Positions 1-11,700 of a DNA stretch of 64,000 nt are shown here, in pieces (positions within the stretch are counted from its first letter, which is position 1; each line of letters starts with the position of its first letter). The position numbers were made by a program, and so were the translations under genes. Below the pieces are notes generated by a model, which saw only the letters and a program-made list of their open reading frames with translations, had not been told where the DNA came from and did no database searches. This DNA is from Sphagnum compactum (Eukaryota; Bryophyta; Sphagnopsida; Sphagnales). The stretch spans positions 9,920,001-9,984,000 of the forward strand of contig OZ234497.1 of assembly GCA_965153455.1 (NCBI GenBank), read 5' to 3'.

Positions 1-839
1 AAAACATGATGCAAATATCAATGTAACTAGATATAAAAACAAAATGATAACAAAGTTCAAGAATTGCAATGCACATAAACATTTAATGAATCAACAAAAG
101 ACTTCAAACCATAACAAAAGCTTCCAAATAGTACAACACCAATGAAAGACACAACAAAATGCAAAAACAAAAGAGCAAAATGAACTTGAACTCCAAAGCT
201 TTTGTGTGGAGTTTGGAACCAAAATTGAAAAGACAAAAGACAAAATGCTTGAACATCAACAAGTGTAGATATAAACTTCGAAGAAGAGCAAAAATTGAAA
301 GGTGTTTAAAACAACAACATGCACCTACCTTCAAGCTTGTTGAAGTTTTACCCCACAAAACTTGAATAAACGTTTTTACAACTTTGAAAATTAAAATTGT
401 GAAATCAAGTTAGCTTTCAAAAAAATTATGATTTCAAATAATATACAAAAATCTCATTAAGTTAAAGGCCTTAAAGATAATGGAGTTAAAATAACAACAT
501 GACATAATTCCTCATGAATGTGGATTGTGGCACAATGAAATACAACAAATAGGGGCTTAAGGTGAATGGCAAATGAAGGGGGAGGTGTGGGATGACATGA
601 CCCCTTTTGATTTCAACGTGAATTATGACATCTTAGGGCATGACATTTTCACATTTGGATATAATTTGTCTTATTTATTGATTGTGTAGGTGGTTGTTAT
701 CTATCTAATGATTATAGGACAAAACATTTGAGGTCACACTAACTTTTTTCAAGTCAAAATTATGTGAAAATTCAAATAGAAAAAAAATGCTAAATTTGGT
801 TTTCAACCATTAATTAAATAACTCTATCTAGGTTAAACT

Positions 840-960
840 CTAATCACGCCTAATGTTAGTGCTAACACTAACATCATCCCTAACATTTCCTTAACACTAA
901 CCCTAACATTAATCACCCTTAACACTAACATTTTTATTAACATTTATTAGGGTGCATTCA
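840..960. repeat. TAACAYT-rich degenerate repeat block
   Basis: The block repeats variants of CTAACATT and CTTAACACTAACCC many times in about 120 bases. It is weakly telomere-like (CCCTAA) but the spacing is irregular. A second block rich in TAACATT lies at 5385-5600, on the other side of the transposase relic, so the two could be subterminal repeats of one old element; that link is inference. Confidence 0.45.
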
Positions 961-1769
961 CACTTGTGGTAGTTTAGGTTAAAAAAAGTTTTAGGGTTTA
1001 AAAACGTACCTTCTTGACTTCATGGATTCACACCAAAATCCATGATGGCAAGTTAAGGAAATTTTTTGCCATTTTTTTTATCATTCCCTTTGTTTCCTAC
1101 GGCCACTCTTTTCCTTTTTCATCATGCACGAATATGCGTTCAAATAGGCTAACTCCTTTTTTAGCTTCACTCTTCATAGAATTTTTCATTTTTGTCTTGT
1201 TCACACTTCTCCTTTTAGTCCCTCACGCCTCTCCTCTTCATTTCTTTTGTCTCATCAAATTGCTTAATCTTTACTCAATTTTCATTGTAGTTTCATTACG
1301 TTACGCTAGTGCTATAATTTTGTTTTCATTGGTCTGTTGTTTTGATGCTACTATTTTGTTCTCGTTGGTGATTTCTCTCCTTTGTTGCTACTTTAGATCA
1401 TCCTCATAACTCTTAAAATCACGACAAACCCATGCTGTTTTTGTTTCAAAATTCTATGAAGCCCCTTCCTTCAATAGCTACAATTTCCAACTTTGCAACA
1501 ATAGAAAAAATAGAAGCATAACAAAGATAGAAGAAACATACTAGTGTGAAAACATGATACTCCTTGTGCCTTGCTACACAAGGATCTGCTACCATTGTTG
1601 CCATTGTTCATCCTACCGTTGTTTGTTGCTACCGATGCACCAATGCCATAGCTATTTGTGCTCGCAACACCATGTTGTCCTTCCACATCACTACAACTTG
1701 CTCTTCGGTTGTCTTCATACCTGTGATCTTATTTGCTCTTTCATTCTCCTCTTCCTCTTCCTCCTACTA

Positions 1770-1915
1770 TTGTTGCAAGTAATTATTGGTGTTGTTGTAA
1801 GTGTGTATTATTGTTGTTGCAACTTGCAGGTGATTGTTAATGTTTTTGCAAGTGTGTGTTTCGATGTTGCAGGTGATTATTGGTGTTGTTGTAGGTGTGT
1901 GTTGTTGTGATTTTA
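1770..1915 (+). repeat. Imperfect tandem repeat, GTTGTTG-rich
   Basis: Two similar units, each reading roughly TTATTGGTGTTGTTGTA followed by RGTGTGT, occur near 1781 and 1877, about 95 bases apart. A related intermediate copy lies between them. No coding signal is seen. Confidence 0.5.
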
Positions 1916-2389
1916 GTTCATGATTTTTAGTTTACTTCTAAATTCTAACATGTAAGTCTTCTAAAATTACAAAAAGTTATGCTTTGTGGATTTTCAAGAA
2001 TAAAAAATGATGTTTAATTGTTTGTGTTCATTGTTAATGACAAGAAGGATAAAGGAGAAACATTTGAATTATGATTGAACTATGTTGTCATTTTGTGCAT
2101 CTACAACATATATAAGTCCTCACCTTCCATTTTTTTCTACTCCATGGAGAAATTAGAAGATAGGGTTTTGTTTTTAATAGGGTGTATGTTGTTGTTTCAA
2201 ATCATTGATTTCTTTTTCAACCTGCCCTATCCATCATCGTTGGATCTGAGTTTTAACAACTTAAACCCCATTGTTGAAACAAACATAGAACTCCTTCTTA
2301 CTTATAGTTGCACTCCATCATTTATAATTGCAAAATTGTTTTCTAGTTCTATCATAAGAACACCACATTCTTGATTTTTACTAATAGAA

Positions 2390-3340
2390 TACGATGATGA
2401 TAAATGGGTAGAAAACTTTAGAATGACCAAGCCAACATTGTTTAAGATTGTTAACCAATTGTGGCTTATGTTGATGAAGCAAAACACCCATTATCAAAGC
2501 GCAATCCCTATTGAAATACGAATGTCATGTGCTATTTATAAGCTAGCCCATGGTGTTAATTTCTTAATTTGTAACAAGTTGTTTGCAATTAGTAAATCAA
2601 TAGTGTCATTCATGTTGCATGAGTTTACGAAGGCTCCCAACATCACTTTCAAGAAATTAATTTTGTGGCCAACAAAAGCATAAATGAATGTTGTGATGGA
2701 AGATTTTCGGCAGTTGTGTGGATTGCCAAGTGTTCATGGTGCAATTGATGGCACCCACATCCAAATTTCTAAACCTAAAACCACTTTTCCTGAAGATTAC
2801 TACTATCATAAAACATGAGGTTATTCAATTGTAGCTCAAGCAATAGTAGATTATAAAAAAAAGTTTTTTTGACATTTGTGTTGGCTTGCCTGGTAACATT
2901 AATGACTATAGAGTCTTACACAAGTTTGCATTATATAAGCATGCTCAAAATCAAGGTTTATTTGATCCTAGGAAGGGTGTAAATGGCTTTCCACTGTATC
3001 TATTGGGTGATAAGGGTTATCCATTAATCACTTGGATCATGACACCTTTCAAAGAAGAAAGGCAACATTCAATATTAGAACTTTTATACAATAGAAAACA
3101 TAAACGAGGGAGATCGGTATTCGAGAATGCTTTTGGCATTTTGAAAAATATTTTTAGAGAATTGCAGAAGTTTGAATTACATGTGACATTCCTTCCTAAT
3201 GTGTTTACATGTTGTTGCTTGTTGTATAACCTTCTTAGGTCTGAAATGAAGTTAGCATTACTCAACTATTTCAAATCATTGAAATTGAAGTTGGCATACA
3301 TGAAAAAGGACATCATAGAATTGGTAAAGAACTCATGAAC
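2390..3340 (+). pseudogene. Broken PIF/Harbinger-like (HARBI1-type) transposase
   Basis: Translation in pieces gives a DDE_Tnp_4-type transposase. The N-terminal part (2423-2683) contains an AIPIEIRMSCAIYKLAHGVN-like helical region followed by a NKLFAISKSIV segment. The catalytic core follows: GAIDGTHI near 2740 (first Asp), LPGNINDYRVL near 2888 (second Asp), LLGDKGYPLITW near 3000 and SVFENAFGILK near 3120 (Glu). All three catalytic acids can be read. The gene is dead: there is an in-frame TAA at 2681-2683, a TGA after YYYHKT near 2816, and a frameshift in the A/T homopolymer near 2860-2870. In this family the protein cuts and pastes its element, usually together with a Myb-like partner. 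No convincing terminal inverted repeats or target duplication were found by eye. Confidence 0.8.
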
Positions 3341-5384
3341 CAAGCACAAATTGAAGGTTAGGAGAGATTTGGACATTTGTGTTTTGGAGGGAATTAACGT
3401 TATATTTCGGTAGACAAAGGAATTTTCAATGAATTATAGGTGAATTTGTCCTTCTTACTTTCTGTCAGATTAGACATGTAATAAAAAATGTTGAAAGTTA
3501 TTTTCTTTCCATGCATTTCAATTCACACAACCTTTTACCATGTATTTTCATACCATCCAATAACTTTTTTCATTTGTTGGCATTTAATTGGACTGTGGTG
3601 GACTTTGTTTGGTGTTATAATATTTTCATGGTAGACAAGTATTTTTCAGATTTGGTATTCACCCCCAAAACACAACATCCACGTCAAAACAAATCAATTT
3701 GATTTAGCAAAGACGGTCTACATTCAACAAAAATAATTTGATTCCAGGCAAGCTTGAACTTACCTTTGTTCATTGATAACTTTTTTGTTGACAATGATAT
3801 CTTATGCATTATTGTTGTTTGTTTATGTATCATTATTGGTAGCAACATTGGCATTGTTTGTGTGTGGGTTGTCACTGGCAATAATTTGTGTGAAAGCTTG
3901 GCTCATAACATGTGCCAAGTTATTGGGGGCCTAAATCATGCCCGTGCCCATGGCCATCTATGTGCAGTTGGTAGCTTCATATCTAATTTTGAAATACTCA
4001 AATTGTTTGTTGACAAGTTTGTCTTAGATTTCAACCCATTTCTCCTCCAACAATACATTTGTGGCATTGATTCGATCAATGGACTCACCAACATCTTGCT
4101 CCTTTTTTTTGTTGCTTCCACCATGCTCTTATGATCAGAAGAGTAAGTTCTTTTAACCCTTGTACTTCCAATAGAATGACCATCTCGTGCTTTTGTTATG
4201 TTAAAGAGTTTCAGTTGATTGATGTTGGTGTGTGGGGGGGGGGGTTAATGGGGGGTTAATACCTGGCATGACTTTTGGTTGAGTGGGCAGCGGTGTAGTT
4301 GCATTTGGACGAGTAGGCGGTGGTGTTGTGATTTCAAGACAAATGGGATCAATGGAATCACCACTTATATCGTGCATCAATTCAATGAAACTTTTCGCTA
4401 TTGAACTACTAGCAAAGGTGTAATTGGTGTTGGTTCGAACATCTTGCCATCATCAGCATTGGTATTTTTTTTATATTCACATTTTGCATTGCCTCATAAT
4501 TTGCATCTATTGAATCTTCATTTAGATTGATGGCGTCACTAGGTGTCAAACCAGAAGACTTTTAGTTCGCGTCTGCATCATCCATTAAATCCCACATGTG
4601 AGGTGGGTTGAAGATGGGACATGTCCCCAAAAATTTTGTAACCATTTTGTATAATCGTTGCCCAAAGTTCTTGGGTAATCCTCGTGCAACTTATTCTATT
4701 GTGTTCAAGGACCAGTAATCTTGATTATTTCCTATTCCCTACACACAAGAAGGTATGAAGTATGTTTCTATTTTACATATATGTGAAATAGACATGTTGA
4801 TGGTCTGTGGTTGTTAAATCTAACAAATTGTGCATGTGTTCTGTGTGTGCAGGTGTTGTGACTCCTAGAATCTTGTTTTGTTGTTCAAGAAGTTTGTTTT
4901 TTTATACAAGCAAAAGATTTTCTTGTTCGACATTCAAGTTATTCGCAAATTGAAAATAAATCTGTCCAACATACTTGCAACAAGACATGCAAATGTTCAG
5001 TTAACAACAAAAGAAGATTACCTTTTTGACTTTGTTCATCATTCTTTTTGGAGAAGTAGGTCCTTAGAAATTCCATTGCAATGTTGAAAACTTGCTATAT
5101 TTTTGAACTATCTTGAGCAATAGATTTTGCAACTATGTTTTTCTTTTTCTTTTGAGTAGCTTGTAGCAAGGATAAAAGGAGAACAAAAAGAAGGAAGAAG
5201 TAGAGAATGGCAAAGACGGGGGAAATGAAAGTGGAAAGGAATGTGGAAGGTGAATAAGAGGGGAACACATGTAGTTTCTTGGAAACATTTCAAATATATC
5301 CATGTTACATTACCATTGAATTAAAGTCTCGTTTTATGGGCTGATAGCTTACCATTGAACTTCTCATACAAAATCCACATTTTT
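3341..5384. other. No clear gene; possible remainder of the Harbinger element
   Basis: Several short frames on both strands cover this stretch, but none shows a recognisable domain. PIF/Harbinger elements usually carry a second, Myb-like gene. Minus-strand frames around 3.7-4.8 kb could be its remains, but the similarity is too weak to call. A G-run followed by GGGGTTAAT repeats lies near 4233-4260. Confidence 0.4.
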
Positions 5385-5600
5385 TGAAGATTTGATGTTA
5401 AGTGTGCATTAGCTTAACATTCAGCTAACATCTTTTTAACATTGACTACCACCTAGGTAGCCATGTAGATTTTAATGTTAAATTAACATTGCAAGTTTGA
5501 ATTCATTTTTTGTCATGCACCCCTTGCCATTGACTTAACATTTGCTTACCATGGGGTGTGAATCAACATTAGCCTCACAACCTAACTATAACTTTGGTAA
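5385..5600. repeat. Second TAACATT-rich block
   Basis: TTAACATT or TTAACATTG variants recur about eight times, resembling the block at 840-960. It contains a CCATGGGGTGTGAATCAACATT stretch in which GTGTGAAT is the reverse complement of ATTCACAC at about 955-962 in the left block. This hints at subterminal inverted repeats around the transposase relic but is not proof. Confidence 0.4.
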
Positions 5601-6960
5601 CGTGTAATGTCCAATTATTCATGGAGGCCTCTTGTACACTAGAACTTCAAAACTCATGACCATCACAATAAAAAATCTATGATAGGAAAAAAAATCATTT
5701 GAAGTTTCAATTTGGTGGTCCAAATTCAGAAACAATTAATAATTTTCTTAGAGGTGCGTTGCACATTTTTAAAACTGTGAGCCCAAAAAACCATGATTGG
5801 TCTACAATTTTTTTGTCATGATTGATTTAAAATATATATTAATATTTTTTGAATATGAGTGTGAAGTTTTTTAGCCAATGGTCCAAAAGAATCATGATTG
5901 GTCAAAAAAATTATTGAATTATTTTCTCATTCCTACAAAATATTTTAAAAGTAAAACGTGGGTGCAAAATTTTTTAGCCCACGGGCCAAAAAGATGTGTT
6001 TGGTTAGATTTATTTTGCAATTTATTTTTCTCTTCTATGATCCAGGGTGATCCTACTTGCTGAAATGAAAAAAATGAAGAAAGTGAAAGAAGAAGACATG
6101 GAAGCAAAGCAATGAAAAAAAAAAGAACAAATCCTAAACCAGCAGTAAAAAAGTTACATATAATATCAAGTGAAAAATCAAAATTTATATAATATAATTA
6201 ATTAGCTTCTTTTGGCTCAGTTATAATATGTTGGTACCTCAACAAGCAACTCATCGCATCATGACTCTGCCTCATGACTCTGCCTTGTACAGTGAGTTCA
6301 AAGTTAAACCAAAAACTTTCAATATTGGATGTAAAATTTTACATCTAGATGCATGATGGAGGCTGCCCCATCCATCTTATATGAGCAGATGAATGTTAAC
6401 ATGTCACTTTCACAGTGCTTCAAGGCATGATGAAAACTGCCCATTCATTCATCTTATATGAGACAGATGAATGTCCACGTGTTCACTCACACAGTGGTTC
6501 AAAGTTGAGCCAAAATTTTATCCCCAAAATCCAGCACAGATGCATAAGCTCTTCCTTATGGGCAGAGCCAATAAAGTCTAATTTTTTCACTTTAAATTAC
6601 ACATGACAATCCGGGCTGACACATAAATGATTTCTGAATTTTCTGGGGACTGACTTCGGATGTGTTTTGACCCGCACTTCAGTTCTAAGTCCGGAAAATA
6701 ATTTTTAATGTTTAGAAAGCAATTTAAATGGATTTTGGGGTTTTTAGTTCTTACCATGGTACCGATGTGGGTGCTGGTTCACCCAAGGCTGCATGGACCA
6801 GGGTGGTCCCTCTAGTTCACTGAGGGTAAGTAACAAGACAACTTATTGCACCCTGAAGGATGGATGGTAAGTAGTCAGGAAACAGTTTTCTGTTGGGTTT
6901 CAGTTCCCTAGCTAACCATGGTGATTATTAGCGCAGTTGCTATTTTTTAAAAAAAAAACT
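5601..6960. other. AT-rich non-coding stretch
   Basis: No gene is supported. Copies of MCCATGATTGGTC separated by T-rich sequence occur near 5790 and 5890. The stretch also includes the direct duplication listed at 6290-6570. Confidence 0.5.
6290..6570 (+). repeat. Diverged direct duplication, about 75-bp unit
   Basis: The order GCATGATG, CTGCCCAT, ATCTTATATGAG, CAGATGAATG, CACAGTG, TTCAAAG occurs twice, beginning near 6351 and 6425. Part of a third copy is seen upstream (CAGTGAGTTCAAAGTTA at about 6294). The copies differ by scattered substitutions and short indels, so the duplication is old. Confidence 0.7.
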
Positions 6961-6961
6961 T

Positions 6962-7003
6962 CCTACCTACTAACAACCGAGTTGTAGGTTGCTAGTAGGT
7001 AGG
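6962..7003. repeat. Hairpin of 17-base arms
   Basis: The left arm 6962-6978 (CCTACCTACTAACAACC) pairs with the right arm 6987-7003 with one mismatch, leaving an 8-base loop. The TAGTAGGTAGG motif is common in the surrounding 2 kb, so this is probably a chance fold-back of a local simple motif or the end of a small element. Confidence 0.6.
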
Positions 7004-7129
7004 TAGTAAAAGGAGCCCGTCCGTATGTATAAACCATCTACTAACCTTAGTAGTTATCTAATTTCCCACCTATCTACCTATACACGATGAGACCTATTTC
7101 TAACAGAATTGGTTACCAAGGTGAAACCA

Positions 7130-8790
7130 TGTACTAACTCAGTTGAGGTTCATCCACAAGTAAGTAAAATAACAGGCATCCAGTGGATGGTGCACTGGTG
7201 GGTGTTGGTTGGTTGACTGTGGCCCAAAAAACCAAAAAAAAAGAAATTACTTTACAATTGGATAAGCTATCAAGGAGACAGAAAAAAGAGGGTTTAGGGC
7301 GAGGCATGAGTGCAAACAAACAGGAAAAGGCTATAATTATGGCGAAATAGATGCCGGCACGCGCTACCGTTGGATTCAAGTTGGGCAGGTAGAAGTGGAT
7401 TGAGGGTATTAGTGTGGGCATGGAAGGCGAGTGCACCAATCCGCTTGCGTCCTCCACATGCGTCGCCCGCGTCCGTCACTTTCCACGTCGGCACAGTGTG
7501 ACAGGCAGGACCTTTTTCTTTTTACTTTTTACCCCCCCCTCCCCCTGGAGCATTCTATTCTTCGCCTACTAGCCTATGGTGCTCAGTTTGTTTTACAAGA
7601 AAGAAGGGCACTAGAAAGTTACTATTCCCACATCCGATTTTAACTGTCACTCTATGTGCCCTTAGGTAGGGTGAACCGGCAAACTCACACTCATACCATG
7701 GTAAAAACTGAAAGCCCTCAAATTTTATATAAATTGCTTTTATAATAAATATTGTAAACATCCCATGTTTAGACTAAATCAAGGTCTCGGAGTCCAAATC
7801 TATGGTTTTGTTTTTTTAATTTAAAAAAACATTGCTTTATTTTTTAGACTATCCTCCATGATACAAATGGTTATTTAAGGCCCAAGCCCACACAAATGGC
7901 CTTGGTTTGATTTGGCCACGAAGAGGCCTCACTCAAGAAAGTGAAGAAGGTACCAGGCCACCCTGGCTGACGGAAATCCAACCAAAATTTACAATAAGAA
8001 AAAAGGCTCTCATCAGTGATGAAATGAGTTCGGTGGGGGCAACTGGAAGCACAAATTTACTACCGAGGTAAACACATATATACCAATGGTAAAAGAAAGA
8101 CTCTTCTGATTAGGCCAATATGTTCCTTGAAGTCTAACTTTAAAAAAATATCCTACGGTCCAACTTTTGGCCCACTGAGCAAAAGAAAGTTGTAGAGTGG
8201 TCACCGAGACGAGGCTGGTAATTAGTTATTACTCAACTATGCTTTCCACGGCTTACTATGTAGGCCTTTGAAAAATATCCAAGCTGACATAAGGTAGACT
8301 CAAGCCAGGTCAGAATTGTGCTAAAGTTACTTACAAGCCCCCAGAGACACTCTTCCCTTCTCCCTTTGCCCGTTTTTCAATTTTGGTTTCTCTGAAGGGA
8401 AGATGCTTGTTAGTGCGACGAAGGAGGCCAGAGAGAACCAGCACCCATCAGTGAATGCAGGCACCACTGATGGCGTGTGGAAAGGGAAGAAGAACACTTT
8501 TTTGGGTTGTATTCCTGTCCCAGAGTTAACCACAGTGGTTAGTTATTGTATTAAATATTCACAACCTACTAGGCACAATGAATGTCCCACCAGTCTAAAT
8601 AATAGACTACCTGCATAATAATAGCTTACGTTCTTTCCCCACTTACATAGATATTTTTACCTATGTACGAGAAGGATGAAGTAAGAGGGTTTACAAGATT
8701 AGTAACCCAACTTGTGAGTCATGGTTGTAACAGGTTTCCAATGGATGGTGCACGAGTGGGTGCTGCTGCTGGGTCACGCAATCCCTCCAA
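7130..8790 (+). repeat. Two diverged copies of a GGATGGTGCAC-containing repeat
   Basis: Around 7170-7205 and 8725-8760 the same string of motifs appears: TAACAGG, then CCARTGGATGGTGCAC, then GTGGGTGYTG. The copies are in the same orientation, about 1.55 kb apart. A weaker relative lies near 6760-6860. They could be the ends of a decayed element; nothing coding is recognised between them. The rest of the interval is non-coding. Confidence 0.45.
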
Positions 8791-11700
8791 GGGAGGGCCA
8801 AAGTAGTACACTCACTTCTTGCTGAATCCCAACTATGTGTGTATTATGTATAAACGAATTTTTGCCATCTTTAATTAGCAGCAAACAAGGTCACGCAGCA
8901 TTTGTCAAAGTGGGTTGAAAAGTTTGAGTTTTACTCACTTCATGGCCTTAACTCCAACTATGTCTCAGAACATAAAAGCATAAAGTAACAAAAAGCTACA
9001 GATTACAAATCACACTTGGTCTTTAATCTAATTGAGTGTGTAAATTTTTAGTTCAATAGTTGGTTTTGTAACCATTTGTGATGGAGGTGTAGATTGAGCC
9101 AGATTTCTTAAGTAAGAGCATCTCCACGACCAATAATATAATGACATGTACATGATAAATTTAGATAAAGTTTTATGTCTTAAATGAGACATGAAACAAA
9201 GTTTGAATTTGTGAATATCCACATGATACAAGGCTCTTCAAAAGGATCACTAAGGAAATATGGTTTCGTTTGATTGGTTGATCATAATGATTGGTCCACA
9301 TGATGATAACATTTAAATTGATCTCTCATACTAAATTGTTCAATATTTCATGTTTATGGGTGAGGAATTGGGATGAGGAAATAACTTCCATGAATGCGGT
9401 AGATATTGATAGAGGCTCACAAATGGAGTAAAGTTCGAGTAAAGATAAAACAGATCCAAAAAGTGTGGGGGGCTTAACCTTGGAGGAGAGGTATGGTGCA
9501 TCAACTCGTGTGTTGAAAATTTACCTCAGAGAACATATGTTGAAGAGTGAGCTCCCGGAAAAGAAGGAAGGAAGGCAGTAGTAGGTAGAGGTGGATGCGT
9601 GGATGGATGGACAACTTCCTAGTATTTCCTTGATTTTTGCCCAAATTGTGGCTGCCAGACCAGAATCTTGAGAATCTTGAGCACTGAAATCTCGAGGATC
9701 TTTCCTTCCTTCCTACTCCTGAAGGAAGTTGGGCTTTTCCCTGATCCGAAACTCCCCTAGCCTAATAAAAAAAAGGGTCCATAATGCTCACTTTCCATGC
9801 TGCAGGTGCCTGCCATCATGGGCAGCCTTGTCATCCAAGATGGATATCATTTTCAGCCCCAAAAAAAATAAATTCACTTCTCTCTCACTTCAGCAAATTA
9901 ATTAACATGGGTGAGAGAGAATGTCCTTAAAATGAGCCCATGGCTGACCATTTGGTTGTTCATGCACCATAGTTATTATCCATGATAAGTTTCCCCATCC
10001 TTTGAACTTGTCATGGTCCTGACTACTTACTCCTCACAAAACTTGGCTTTTCTAATTAGGGTTGAGTTGAATCTCCACCACCATTCACTCCTCCAGCAGG
10101 CTACTACATACCAAGAACAGTGGCACTATAGGCTTTTTCCAGCCAGCAACACATGTCGCTCCTTCTTTGCATCATGTGTGCAGCACCCCAACTGTTAAAA
10201 AGGGAGTAAACTAAACTTGTTGGGTAAACTCGTGTTTTCAATGTTATGATGCAGTTGTGGGGATGAGCCTCACCTCAACTGAGATTATTATGTTGGGTTT
10301 CATCTTGGTAGCCTATCCTATAGAGGATAAGTCCTGTAGGTAGGAAAGTAAGTAAGATTATAGAAGGTTGCTAGGTAAAGTAGATGCATGTAGACGGCTC
10401 ACACATAAGGTCTAAGTGGGTTGATTGTAGGTATGTAGTTGAAACAGAAACTAAGGTACCATCACTTAGGGTTAGGGTTTTGGGTAACCCTTGCAAGTAG
10501 TATAGTTAAAAAATAATTATACACGAGTAGTCAACTTTCCCAAAGACTTTTAGTTCTTGGGTGATTTGAAAAACATCCACACCGTATTGACAAAACTTGG
10601 GCCAAAAATGGACAACAATTGACCATTTTAGAAGTGACCAGGCCTGTGATAATATTAGGAGTAGAATATTGTTTGCACCTCTGACTAGGTACCTTTTTTC
10701 CACCATTCCTTTCTCTCAAACCCCCTTTTGATTCTTTTACTTCTTTGTAGCAAAATAAATACCTAGTGGATAAGTTATATTGCTGTGTGGGCAAAATTTC
10801 CATGAGAGGAGGAGCATTGCAACAACCATCATTGACCTGGCAGGCAAGAAGTGCCCAATTCAAGTACATACCATGTTAGATATTTTTGTGATGGCAAATT
10901 TTGGGGAATTTTGATATGCATGCTTTCCAGTCCCTGAAGGATTGAATTTGAATTACATTTTGAAGAATAGGTAATTTGGTGGTGGGGCTAGGCTAGTTGA
11001 TCACATATAAACCATTGTCCACTTAGGCTATATGTACATATCATTATAAATATCCCATCCTGTCGAATACATGAAATCAGGATCTCTGAGTTCAAATTCG
11101 ACATTTCTGAAGTTAAATATAGCCAATAACTGGGCTCACTCAAGAAGGTGCATCATTGTAAGGTGGTGCTGCTCCACTTGCCCCTTAAAACAAAGGGCAA
11201 GAAATATATCACTTAAAGAGTCCTTTTTGTTTGGGTTTAAGCTATACCCACTTGAAGCCACGCTGACAGCCCTTTTCTCCTTACCAAGGAAAGCACATTG
11301 GCATAACTGGAACACATCCCTGAGACCTGCAATGAAAACAGAAGAAGGCTGGGGTGTTGTTGTTTCATTTTCTTTGCAATGAATGTCTTCATTTGTCTTC
11401 ATTTGTGCCCCACCCCCCAAGAGAGAGGGAGAGAAGAAGAAGAAGAGGGCCATTTCCCATCCTTAGTTGGAAAGGTGCCAACCCTGGGACCTTAGAGAGA
11501 CCCACCTGTACCTACCAGTGTTCAGCGGTTCTTAGAATGAGGGACAAATACCTTCCAATTAGCAACCCATATCCATTTACCCCACTATCTCCCAAAATAT
11601 TCAAAAAACTGGTATTGGCATATAACCGTGGTTTTCCCAATCAGGAAAATTCTGAAATTTGAAATAACTGCAACCAAGGGTTCTTCTTTGATTCTGATTT

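Larger units (their letters stand above)
1..2389. other. AT-rich gene-poor stretch
   Basis: No gene is supported here. Open frames (for example 1014-1409) are low-complexity, rich in Phe, Leu, Ser and Cys, start and stop arbitrarily, and show no recognisable domain. The stretch holds two short repeat blocks listed separately (840-960 and 1770-1915) and leads into the transposase relic that starts near 2.4 kb. Confidence 0.6.

Noticed and set aside
840-930. Interstitial telomere repeat array
   Set aside because: Only one or two CCCTAA units occur and the spacing is irregular; it is a TAACATT-type repeat rather than a telomere array.
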